16,581 nucleotides of DNA from RI-153 sp963721725 (GCA_963721725.1 CAVRLX010000028.1:1-16581), one strand, 5' to 3'. Shown: positions 1-7,925, counted from the first letter of the stretch. A program made the numbers and translations. The notes: generated by a model not told the origin, from the sequence alone.

Positions 1-989
1 TGAGCGCGTCGGCGCTGTGGGCGTGTACGGCTTGCGGGGCCTGTGTGGACATCTGCCCCGTGGGCAACGAGCCGATGTTCGACATCCTGTACATGCGCCG
101 TCATGAGGTGTTGGTGGAAAACGAATTTCCGGCGGAGCTAAAGACGGCATACCGCGGCATGGAGCGCAACGGCAATCCGTGGAACCAGAGTGCCGCCGAC
201 CGCATGGCCTGGGCCGAAGGCTCGCGCGTGCCCACGGTGGAAGAGAACCCCGACTTCGAAATTTTATGGTGGATTGGCTGCGCGCCCCTCGTATGATCCG
301 CGGGCACAAGGCACAGCCAAAGCACTGGCAACTGTGTTGACCCATGCCGGCGTCAACTTTGCCGTGTTGGGCGACATGGAAAGCTGCACGGGGGAGCCGC
401 CCGCCGTTCGGGCAATGAATATCTCTTCTACGAAATGGCAATGGCGAACATCGAAACCCTCAACGAAGTCGCCCCCAAGCGCATCGTTACCACCTGCCCA
501 CACTGCCTGCATACACTGGGCAAAGAGTATCATCAGTTCGGCGGCCACTATGACGTGATCCATCACACGCAACTGCTCTCGGAACTCACCGCCGCCAAGA
601 AGATCAGCGTGGTTGCCAACGGTGAGAGCGATACCATCACCTTTCACGATCCCTGCTACCTGGGCCGCCATAACGGCGTTGTGGACGCGCCGCGCAGCGC
701 CCTGGGCAGCACGGGTCTGCCTCTGGTGGAGATGCCGCGCCACGGCAAAGGTTCGTTCTGTTGTGGTGCAGGCGGCGGGCAGATGTGGAAGGAAGAGGAA
801 CATGGCAGCAAAGCCGTCAACCGCGAACGGTACGACGAAGCCGCCGCCACCGGAGCCAAGACCATTGCCGTGGGCTGTCCTTTCTGCCTGACTATGATGA
901 CCGATGCTGCCAACACAGCCGGCGACGGCATGGTGGTCAAAGACGTGGTGGAGTTAATCGCAGAGCGATTGTCGGTGGAGACGAGATAA
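1..989 (+). CDS. Fe-S oxidoreductase with two CCG domains (HdrD/GlcF-like), 5'-truncated and frameshifted
   Basis: The product is the C-terminal ~328 residues of an iron-sulfur electron-transfer protein; the 5' end lies outside the window and the visible frame begins at base 3. A ferredoxin-type 4Fe-4S motif lies at visible residues 8-18 (C-x2-C-x2-C-x3-CP). Two CCG-type cysteine domains follow: domain 1 has C93, the ESCTG cysteine C128 and CPHC 165/168; domain 2 has C218, FCCG 253/254 and CPFC 292/295. This arrangement is known from heterodisulfide reductase D, glycolate oxidase GlcF and ETF-linked reductases, which pass electrons between flavoprotein or quinone partners; the actual partner here is upstream and unseen. 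There is an extra C in the run at 285-288 and a missing G at 399/400. Together they restore the frame, and between them the correct reading gives GCAPSYDPR and ESCTGEPARRSGNEYLF. The family is clear; the substrate is not. Confidence 0.9.
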
Positions 990-990
990 A

Positions 991-1100
991 CGTATAGCGT
1001 ACTGGGTGTTGCGTGTTCCAGAATGTCAACCATGGTATCTGCATCTCTGCCACCAACCATGTCAACCCTCTGGAATACGCAGCACGCAGCACGCTATATG
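991..1100. repeat. Long imperfect inverted repeat (REP/MITE-like)
   Basis: Arms 991-1021 and 1070-1100 are 31 nt each and pair at 26 of 31 positions, enclosing a ~48 nt middle. The right arm contains an iterated CAGCACGC unit. It starts immediately after the Fe-S gene stop codon. There is no T-run after the second arm, so a simple terminator is unlikely; a dispersed intergenic repeat or a degenerate small mobile element is the better guess. A nine-base direct repeat, ATGTCAACC, also occurs in the middle part at 1023-1031 and 1059-1067. Confidence 0.7.
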
Positions 1101-1165
1101 CCCTATTCCCCCATGTGTACCCCTGGTTATGTCCCCACGTGTAACTATTTTCTGACATACTAGAG

Positions 1166-1187
1166 ACCCTTGTATGTTCTACAGGGT
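1166..1187 (+). promoter_or_regulatory. Small hairpin upstream of the 69-residue gene
   Basis: ACCC (1166-1169) and TGTA (1171-1174) pair with TACA (1180-1183) and GGGT (1184-1187). A single T at 1170 is bulged and the loop is five bases. It lies ~40 nt before the start codon of the next gene and could be a leader structure. No function is known, and a chance hairpin of this size is possible. Confidence 0.35.
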
Positions 1188-1228
1188 GGGGAGGAGAATC
1201 CAATCCACTGTGTGAAAGAAGGGTATCT

Positions 1229-1438
1229 ATGGATCGAAACAGTTCTAGAGCGACGGCAGAAAAATTGACCCACTGCCGGACCATTCTTGCTCAAGTTGAG
1301 CAAACCTTGCAGGAGATGAACCGCAGCACCAAGATGGACAATTGGTCACCGGAAATCGGGCAAAGCTATCGCATGGTGCTCTATGATATTTCCGCGTTGG
1401 ATGCGTTTTTGCTGGCCTATCGGATGGAACAAGGCTAG
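1229..1438 (+). CDS. Small hypothetical protein, 69 residues
   Basis: I do not recognise the family. The start ATG at 1229 is preceded at 5 nt by a GAAGGG ribosome-binding site (1218-1223), and the gene is followed within ~25 nt by a strong terminator, so it appears to be an independent unit. The product is soluble, with no signal peptide or membrane segment. The first half (about residues 8-35) looks like an amphipathic helix with a lone Cys, and a second helix is likely at 45-66. The shape fits a small helical-hairpin protein. The ribosome-binding site and terminator are the main reasons for calling it real. Confidence 0.6.
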   Translation: MDRNSSRATAEKLTHCRTILAQVEQTLQEMNRSTKMDNWSPEIGQSYRMVLYDISALDAFLLAYRMEQG

Positions 1439-1461
1439 CCTTTCTGAAGTACGTTTTCCTT

Positions 1462-1490
1462 AGGCCGGCCCACTGTGGGCCGGCCTTTGT
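1462..1490 (+). terminator. Rho-independent terminator
   Basis: A perfect 11-bp GC-rich stem (AGGCCGGCCCA at 1462-1472 with TGGGCCGGCCT at 1476-1486) has a 3-nt loop and is followed by a short T-rich tail (TTTGTGTT). It sits just after the 69-residue gene and ahead of the next promoter, separating the two transcription units. Confidence 0.87.
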
Positions 1491-1510
1491 GTTGGTGATT
1501 TTTGGATGGC

Positions 1511-1539
1511 TTGATTTCTCTTTTTTTCTCTTCTATACT
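1511..1539 (+). promoter_or_regulatory. Sigma70-type promoter for the metallopeptidase gene
   Basis: A -35 box TTGATT (1511-1516), an exactly 17-nt pyrimidine-rich spacer, and a -10 box TATACT (1534-1539) are present. The predicted start is near 1546, giving a leader of ~84 nt before the ATG at 1630. It lies directly after the preceding terminator, which supports an independent unit. Confidence 0.7.
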
Positions 1540-1629
1540 TTGCATACCCCTTCATTGCTCCCTCATCGAAAACTTAACGAAGTGTTTTTTTGTTTGGTTA
1601 CCTCACCCACCACTTCAGGAGGAACGATC

Positions 1630-3414
1630 ATGTCTCACCACCGTCTGGACCTGCCCCTCAACCCCAACACCGCCGAAGTCAACGGGCTGATGCACATTTA
1701 TAGCCTGCTCACCCACATTCGCCAGACTACCGATCGCATTTTAGGGGTGGAACGCACTCAATCGGCAGAGGCCATGCGCTATCTAGTGGATAGCTTTGCC
1801 CGCTTTTCCTTTGCCTATCACAACGCTATCTGCAAATCGTTGAGCCAAGACGAGGAGACCAAAGACAATCCCACGCTGTGGGCGTTCTGGCAACAGCGCG
1901 CTATGGACCGGCTGATTGACTTTTGGCAATCCATCACCTTTTTGCTCTATGCCGTGAAAGATCCGCAAGTGGAAACATTAGAAAAGGTCACGTTGGAAGC
2001 AAAACCGCGTGACTTTACACGGATCTGGATTCAGCACTGGGCGCAAATGGAGCAGGAATCCCAGCCGTCCAATCAGGCATGGCGTAGTGTTGTCAGCGAA
2101 AAGGCACCGCGCCAGCGCGGCCTCTCGCCGGAAGTTGAAGAGTTGATGAACCTGACCATTCCCAATTATCGAAATAATTTCCAGATGGCGCGCTTTAGCT
2201 ATGCTCCGGCCATTTTCATTACAGGTGTGCCCATTGATAGCCTAGAAACCCCCTGGGATTGGCAGATTGTCTGGCATGAGATGGCGGGGCATATTGTCAA
2301 CCAACTAGAGGGAACAGATGATCCGCAGCAAACGAATGAGCGCCCCAAGAACATGATCAAAGAAGTATTGCTCCCTCGCGTTCCTGACTCTATTTTGGGA
2401 AGTTGGGGCGAAAAGTATGGCGGTGAGAGCAAGAAGGTGGTTAACCCTGATGGATGGTTGGCGGAACTTTTGGAGGATGCGTACAGTGTTCTCTGCCTGG
2501 GACCGGCCATGTTTGTGACATTGCGGCGGGTATTGCGCCAATATTATCAGGATTTCTCAAGCCTGCGTGATGATCGTCATCCCCCGGTGGAGTTGCGCTG
2601 CAAAGTGGCCGGGGCAATTTTGATCAAAATGGGCTTTGAAGCGTGGTTGCAAGATTGGCTAAAGGAAAATAGGAGCGAAGCAGACCTGCAATCCTATCAA
2701 GATCTCCTACCTGTGGCCGACCTTTTACATGGGTCTCTCATAGATAAAGAATTTTCCGGCTATGTGGTGCGTGTTTATGATCAATCAGTACATGAATTAA
2801 CCAAGAGCATCCAGAAGAAATTGCTTGGCGAGATAACCGATTATCGCCAACAGTTTGTGCGTAGCACGATTATGGAAGTGGCTGCCATTGCCCATGCGAA
2901 ACGGCAAGATGTCAATGAGGGGATACACACCCTGGTAGATCTGGTCACCAACATGGTACAGCGCAGCGGCTGGCCGAAATTTGATGATCTACCGTCACCG
3001 TGGGGTGATTTGCCCGAACCGCCCACGGTGACGGCGATAATCGCCGCTGCTTCTTTGGCATTTGAAGACGACGCAAAGCAGGCCTCGCGGATTGCGGATA
3101 ATAGTATGCGTATGCTCAATGGCATCACCCTGGCCGACATCACAGAGTATCGGACCAAGTTAGAAGCCACCATAAAACCGCGGCAAGGTACATTCGTGAA
3201 GCTTTCCGATGAAGAGTTAGCCGCCATGTTTGAGGGGAGCTATCGCGATCTGCTGAGCCAGCCCTTTCAGACCGTGGATGCACTTGCCCTTTCAATCACA
3301 GCCAATCATTCTCACCCACACCAGGACCGCACCCTTCATCTCAAATTTCAGACTGCATTAGATTTGAAGTCACATACAATTACAGTTAAGCATACGGATT
3401 TGGATCATTTCTAA
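1630..3414 (+). CDS. Putative HEXXGH zinc metallopeptidase, 594 residues
   Basis: The start is ATG 1630, because AGGAGG (1617-1622) lies 7 nt upstream and a promoter lies at 1511-1539; the frame is open further upstream to a GTG at 1489, but that start would overlap the terminator tail. No signal peptide or membrane helix is seen, so the protein is probably cytoplasmic. Residues 216-221 read HEMAGH, the HEXXGH pattern known for dipeptidyl peptidase III (family M49), where both His bind zinc and Glu is catalytic. A candidate third ligand lies in ELLED at residues 279-283, 58 residues after the second His, close to the M49 spacing. The rest does not read like known M49 proteins, so this is either a very remote relative or a separate lineage. 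Base composition looks less GC-rich by eye than most of the window. The gene converges on the CHAT gene with a 4-base stop overlap (3411-3414). Coding status is certain; peptidase function is inferred from the motif. Confidence 0.85.
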   Translation: MSHHRLDLPLNPNTAEVNGLMHIYSLLTHIRQTTDRILGVERTQSAEAMRYLVDSFARFSFAYHNAICKSLSQDEETKDNPTLWAFWQQRAMDRLIDFWQSITFLLYAVKDPQVETLEKVTLEAKPRDFTRIWIQHWAQMEQESQPSNQAWRSVVSEKAPRQRGLSPEVEELMNLTIPNYRNNFQMARFSYAPAIFITGVPIDSLETPWDWQIVWHEMAGHIVNQLEGTDDPQQTNERPKNMIKEVLLPRVPDSILGSWGEKYGGESKKVVNPDGWLAELLEDAYSVLCLGPAMFVTLRRVLRQYYQDFSSLRDDRHPPVELRCKVAGAILIKMGFEAWLQDWLKENRSEADLQSYQDLLPVADLLHGSLIDKEFSGYVVRVYDQSVHELTKSIQKKLLGEITDYRQQFVRSTIMEVAAIAHAKRQDVNEGIHTLVDLVTNMVQRSGWPKFDDLPSPWGDLPEPPTVTAIIAAASLAFEDDAKQASRIADNSMRMLNGITLADITEYRTKLEATIKPRQGTFVKLSDEELAAMFEGSYRDLLSQPFQTVDALALSITANHSHPHQDRTLHLKFQTALDLKSHTITVKHTDLDHF

Positions 3415-5785
3415 TTTAGAGGCAGTAGATTTCTCTCTGCCATAGGGTTCGGGCAACAGCCGCGCAGTCGAGAGAGCGTGAGGCGGGCCATGTACAGGCT
3501 GAAATATGCCCTGGCTTGGTCCGTCTCTGCGGTAGAGAAATGCAAACAGGCAAGAGTGTTGTAGGGGCTGGCTAACTCGGGCGCGAGTTCAATGGCACGT
3601 TGGGCTAGATCACGTGATCGAGAATAATCCTGAAATTCATAAAGAATGTGCGCCAAAAGACTTTGTACCTGGGCTTTCTCAAACCGGTTGGTCTCATTGG
3701 ACAAGAGATAAGCCTCTTCTACATCTCGTTGATTCGCCTCAATGGCGCTCTCGTAGTCGGTTAAATTGGGTGGGCAAATGGTGCGAACATAGACCTGCGA
3801 TGCCTGCCACAACGCGCGGTTTGCCTGGAGTTCTACGGCACGTGCAGCGTCGTTTAGCCCCTGATTTATACAAGCCTCTTTAGTCTCTTGTCTGTCATCA
3901 ACCAGGGCAGTAAGACCATAACTCAACCCCAACCCGGCGTGGGCCTGCGCTTGCATCTCTGTACTCTCAGCCTTTCTACAGCATCCCCGTGTAGGCGTCG
4001 CGGCGGCGCGCCACTGTTCGCTGTGCATCAGCGCCAGGGCATGGAGCCAGTGACTGCCTGACCCATGCGCTGCGGCGGGCATTTGGGTAAGGCGGCTGGC
4101 CGCTTCAGCGTAATTTCCCGTGGCATAGCGCACTGCCGCCTCGATCAGCGTACGCGCATAGGGGCGGGACAATGTCACGGTCATCGCGCTCGGCTCGTCG
4201 AGAAATTCAACGCGCTGGGCGGGCTGCGGCGGAAATTGCAGCGTGGTGGAGATGGTATCACCCTCGCAAATCAGCGTGATTCCCATCAGTGCATCGCCCT
4301 CGGCGCGCGCACCTCCGGCCCGACCCATGTCATCAATTATATTGGTTTCCAACGAGCCGCAGCCCTCGCTTTGCAGCGCCACCGGCAGCGGATTGGGTAT
4401 GGGCGGCGTCACCGTGGGCGGCAGCGGCTCTTCTGTGGGGGCCGGCGTGGGCTGCGCTGTGGGCGTCTCGGCCAGCACCACTGCCGGGGCTGTCGGCGTA
4501 GCAATCTCCGCCGCCACGGGATCTTGCTTCCACGGCTGCCCAATTCCAAGCGCAATCCCCACTACAATGACGATAGCCAGCAGCGCCCACAGCCACGGCA
4601 CAGGGCGGCGGACCATCACAGGCTCGGCGATCAAGGGGGACAACGGGGGTCAGGGCAACAGGGGTCACAACGGGGGTCACAACAGGGGTCACCTCGAAAA
4701 GCTGACCGTCGCTGGCGCGCAAATAAAGCACCGGGATGCCCCGATCGGCGCTATCGGGTTGACCCGCCATGGCCTTGCGCCCCTCGCTCAGCGCCGCGTC
4801 AATGGGATAGCCATCGGCCAGCGCTTCGTAGAATTCTTGGCTAAAGGCCAGTGCCGAATCGTCGCGGACCGCCGCCTGCATGGCGATCACCGCGGGGATG
4901 CCCTGGCGTAGGAGCGTTTGCGCCACGCCAGCAAAGGGCAGAAGCTGTGACGTGCGTCCCCCTTCACAGGCGTTGAGGAGCACCAGCCGCAGCGTGCGGT
5001 GACCGTGGAGCAGGGTTGCCAGGGTAGTGCTGGGCGTGCGCACGCTTTCCCCGGCAGCCCCTTCGGTGATCAGCGCCCCTTCATCCCGGTCAGGATCATA
5101 AAAACCGTGGCCCACAAAGTGCAGAACGTGAACGGCCCCCTCGCGCAGCAGATTTTGCAACGCATTGGTGGATGCCTGATGCAGTCGCGTCAAGCGGATC
5201 TGCCCGGCCCGCGATGGGCGCTGCCAGCGCTGATTGAAGACGCTGCCATTCGCCCTCCGTATCCAGCGGCGTCAGATCCTGGGGCGAGGCGATCATGGCG
5301 ACCACATGTAGCGGCGGCGTTACCCGCAGCGGCTGTAACGGTTCGGCCACATCCAGCGAACGCACCAGCGGCGTCTCGTGCGAGAGGGCCAAAAAGCGCC
5401 CACTTTCGCCGTCATAGAGATATTCCCAGGGCAAATCCAAAAAGACGGGGACATCGCTCAAGTGCAGGCGCAAACGCAGACCCCGGTTCTGACGGCGGGC
5501 TTCGTCCAGACTGCGGCGCAAGGCTGTGCGAATTTCGCCCTGAAACAGAGTGTCAAACAGGCGTTGCCCCACGCCTTTCAGATCGGGCGTGGCCGTGCGG
5601 CGTGCGCCCACGGGAAGTTGCAACTCGTCCATGCCCTGCCAAAAATGGGCGGCGATGCCAGCAGCGTCGGGCAATGTAAAGGCGTGGGGAGCCGAGCGAA
5701 TGGGCGCGTTGATCACCCGCGCCCGGTAGTGGCCCTCCCACGCTTCCAGCAGCAGTTCAAATTCTAGATACCGTCTCTCGTCCAT
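3411..5785 (-). CDS. CHAT-domain protease with TM helix, Thr/Pro linker and TPR region (frameshifted)
   Basis: Repaired length is ~790 residues. A conserved N-terminal region, DERRYLEFELLLEAW, leads into a caspase-like CHAT domain with the catalytic pair His226 (in HFVGHG, codon 5107-5109) and Cys273 (in LNACEGG, codon 4966-4968). Next come VTPV tandem repeats, one hydrophobic helix at ~397-415 preceded by VRRP, a Thr/Pro-rich linker at ~427-467, a small unknown domain, and TPR-like helices from ~545 to the end. The positive-inside rule suggests CHAT in the cytoplasm and TPR outside. CHAT proteins are clan CD cysteine proteases. Extra bases are inferred near 5211-5216 and in the G5 run 4635-4639. 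A further compensating pair may exist near 4001-4008 and 3974-3979, where TPR similarity is lost for a few residues. Start ATG 5785 is preferred over GTG 5872 because a promoter lies between them. The substrate is unknown. Confidence 0.88.
4641..4691. repeat. 12-bp tandem repeats encoding VTPV units
   Basis: Four copies of CAACRGGGGTCA lie at 4641-4652, 4656-4667, 4668-4679 and 4680-4691, with GGG between the first and second. On the coding (minus) strand they encode repeated Val-Thr-Pro-Val between the CHAT domain and the membrane helix. They directly adjoin the G5 run where the frame is broken. Confidence 0.85.
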
Positions 5786-5824
5786 AAACGCTATCCGTTC
5801 GGTTTGGTTGCGGATCTCTGTGCA

Positions 5825-5853
5825 ATTGTGGCAAGGTGCCGCTTCGTTGTCAA
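5825..5853 (-). promoter_or_regulatory. Sigma70-type promoter for the CHAT gene
   Basis: On the minus strand there is a perfect -35 TTGACA (5848-5853), a 17-nt spacer and a -10 box CACAAT (5825-5830, four of six consensus bases). Predicted transcription begins near 5818, ~33 nt before ATG 5785. This decides the start codon: the alternative GTG at 5872 lies upstream of the promoter. Confidence 0.6.
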
Positions 5854-5865
5854 ACGTCTCGATTC

Positions 5866-5894
5866 TGGTCACCCCATCGATAACACAGTAAAGT
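5866..5894 (+). promoter_or_regulatory. Candidate promoter for the enolase-superfamily gene
   Basis: TGGTCA (5866-5871), a 17-nt spacer and TAAAGT (5889-5894) each match four of six consensus bases. The leader would be ~41 nt. It lies back to back with the CHAT promoter, so the two divergent genes may share control. Confidence 0.4.
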
Positions 5895-5941
5895 AGAGCT
5901 ATCGTGTGACAAAATCAAGAGATTGCATCCATAGGTGAATC

Positions 5942-7081
5942 ATGAAAATTAGCGAAATCAAACTTTCCGTATTGGCGCTGCCCAGTTCGACGCCGCTCTT
6001 TTCGTTGGACGAAGAAATGGTGGGCACGCAACGGCGTTGGCAACGGCGCAGCCACGGCCCTGCCGAAGATCACATCCACGTGCTGCATGTGCGCACAGAT
6101 GAAGGCGTTGAGGGCGTTTGCACCGTGGGCGATGCGCGTTACACCGCCATGCGCCCGGCGGATCTGGCACAGTTGCGCTTGTTGGCAATTGGCGAAGATC
6201 CCTTTGATCGCGAGCGGCTGGATGAAAAGCTGCGTGTTGCCACCCGCGGCATTTTTAGCAAAGAGGGCTGGTTTGGCGCGTTCGACAATTGCCTGTGGGA
6301 CATTGCCGGGAAAGTGGCGGGGCTGCCCGTCTATGCGCTGCTGGGCCGGGCCAGAGCTAGCGCGCCGGCCTATTACAACTTTCACAGCGCCACGCTGGAG
6401 GCAGCTCTTCACGGCGCGCAGGTGGCGTTGGATGCCGGATTTGTCGCCTTGAAAGATCATTTTAGCGCCGAAGCGGAGACCAACATCGCTTGGTGTCGGG
6501 CCGTGCGCGAAACTGTGGGGGCAGGAGTTGAACTGCTCCACGACGCGGCGGGCTGTGTGTATACGGTGAACGAGGCGCTGCGCGTGGGGCGAGCCTTGGA
6601 CGAGTTACGCTATGGCTGGTTCGAGGAGCCGTTGCCCGACCGCAATCACGCTGATTTGCAAAAGCTGTGTACTGCGCTGGACATTCCCATCCTGGCCCCG
6701 GAAACGCTGATGCACGATCAAGATCTCTGCGCGCACTGGCTCATCTCTGGGGCGACGGATCTGCTGCGTGCCAACGCCCGTCACGGTGTCACGCAGACCA
6801 TGAAACTGGCGCACTTGGCCGAACTGCACAACACCACGATTGAACTCAACGGTCCCGGCGGGCTGTTTGGGTTGGTCCATGCTCACCTCTGTGTGGCGAT
6901 CCGCAACACGAGCTATTACGAATATTTCCCCGGCGGCTCGCGTGACGAAGCCGGGCGCGAGATCGGGCTGCTCAACCCGCCCGTGCCACAGCGCGGACAG
7001 ATCACCCCGCCGGACGCTCCAGGCTGGGGCGCAGAATGGGATTGGGCGCAGTTTCGCAAGAAGGTGGTGGCGGAGTTATGA
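5942..7081 (+). CDS. Enolase-superfamily enzyme (mandelate racemase / muconate lactonizing type), 379 residues
   Basis: Full length and uninterrupted. The ATG at 5942 follows an AGGTG site. The N-terminal capping domain (~1-125) includes GWFGAFDNCLWDIAGK, and the (beta/alpha)7-beta barrel follows. Candidate Mg2+ ligands are D201 (LLHDAAG), E228 (WFEEPLP) and E254 (LAPETL), matching the Asp/Glu/Glu set of the superfamily; H313 or H315 in LVHAHLC lies where the general acid/base His is expected. The usual second-strand KxK base motif reads LKDH (K171-D-H173), a Lys-x-His variant, so the canonical second lysine is replaced. Members abstract a proton alpha to a carboxylate, mostly as acid-sugar dehydratases or racemases. 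The substrate cannot be read from this sequence, and neighbouring genes give no sugar pathway. The superfamily assignment is firm. Confidence 0.92.
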   Translation: MKISEIKLSVLALPSSTPLFSLDEEMVGTQRRWQRRSHGPAEDHIHVLHVRTDEGVEGVCTVGDARYTAMRPADLAQLRLLAIGEDPFDRERLDEKLRVATRGIFSKEGWFGAFDNCLWDIAGKVAGLPVYALLGRARASAPAYYNFHSATLEAALHGAQVALDAGFVALKDHFSAEAETNIAWCRAVRETVGAGVELLHDAAGCVYTVNEALRVGRALDELRYGWFEEPLPDRNHADLQKLCTALDIPILAPETLMHDQDLCAHWLISGATDLLRANARHGVTQTMKLAHLAELHNTTIELNGPGGLFGLVHAHLCVAIRNTSYYEYFPGGSRDEAGREIGLLNPPVPQRGQITPPDAPGWGAEWDWAQFRKKVVAEL

Positions 7082-7313
7082 AATAGGAAGTAAAAAATAA
7101 AACTATGCAAACCAGATAACCGACGCCGAATTTTTGATCAGAGTACATCACACGGCTTGGTCTGGAAGGCAGCCCCACAGCAGAGGTACGGCCTCGTTGC
7201 GGCATGGCCGCTCGTTGGCATGGAGGCCGATATTTCAATGGATGCCCGGGGCATGGTCGTGGCAACTGGGGAACGGGGACGGTGGAGAAATCGTTCGCGA
7301 AAGGTAACGATCT

Positions 7314-7899
7314 TCAATCCATTTGAGAGAGATAGTAGCCGCCCTCTGCACAGGCGAGGCAGAGCGTTTGCCCATCGTTTATGATCTCGCGCCTGTTGAG
7401 GATCTCTTCACCACAGCGGGCGCAGTGAGCGCGCACACCAGCATAACTGACAATATCGTGGATGGGTGTGCGCAGTGTGACAGCCTGCACACAGAGCAGT
7501 TCGGCGGCAGGCACACGCTGATAGCCCAGCAACATCGCTTCCCAGCGGCTGACTGCCTCTGGGGCATAGGCCAGGGCCAGCGTCGCGCGACTGCGGGCTG
7601 GGCCAGATGCGCACTGCGCGTTCACTTTGTGTATCAATGAAAGTGGCGGCAACCTTGCCATAGTCCACCACGCGCAGGGTGCGCCGCCCCACCCAACAAT
7701 TGGTGGCAACGGCGACGCCATCGGCATAACATCCATCCGTTTCCACAAAAGTGAGCAGCCGTTTATTCTGCTGCGGCAGGCTCAGCCCCAATACTTCGCC
7801 GGCCAGCATCCCCGAACGCACGCCCAACACTTGGCGCGGGCAAAGGTGCTGGTGCAGATCAGCCGATTGGGAAAGCAACTCGTCCAGTGATTTTGTCAT
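7314..7899 (-). CDS. FmdE-family protein with C-terminal zinc ribbon (frameshifted)
   Basis: Repaired length is 194 residues. The N-terminal FmdE domain shows HQHLCPRQVLGVRSG, then ETDGCYADG and ATNCWVGRRTLRV, with the cysteines and histidines conserved in formylmethanofuran dehydrogenase subunit E-like proteins. The C-terminal end has a zinc ribbon, CARC followed by CLAC. In methanogens FmdE accompanies the molybdenum or tungsten formylmethanofuran dehydrogenase; bacterial homologues are common and their role is not settled. One extra base, best placed in the GGG at 7600-7602, breaks the frame; removing it joins VRIWP to ARSRATLALAYAPEA. Start ATG 7899 fits the family N-terminus; the frame extends upstream to GTG 7944, which lies inside the inverted repeat. 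No strong ribosome-binding site is visible. Confidence 0.88.
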
Positions 7900-7925
7900 C
7901 AAGATTAGTATCGATGCAGATCGAG

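Noticed and set aside
285..400. Programmed ribosomal frameshifting in the Fe-S gene
   Set aside because: No slippery heptamer with a downstream structure was seen, and the +1/-1 pair matches the indel pattern in the other genes.
435..989. A separate small gene starting at ATG 435
   Set aside because: It is the 3' part of the Fe-S oxidoreductase; conserved sequence continues across the frame breaks at 285-288 and 399/400.
1489..1629. A 47-codon upstream extension of the metallopeptidase frame beginning at GTG 1489
   Set aside because: It overlaps the terminator tail and the promoter, and ATG 1630 has a perfect AGGAGG site.
5786..5872. An N-terminal extension of the CHAT protein from GTG 5872
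   Set aside because: A TTGACA-17-CACAAT promoter lies within this stretch and the conserved CHAT N-terminus begins at ATG 5785.
7201..7256. Three GGCATGG copies downstream of the enolase-superfamily gene
   Set aside because: The copies are short and irregularly spaced (16 and 33 nt), and no larger repeat unit or structure was visible in 7082-7313.
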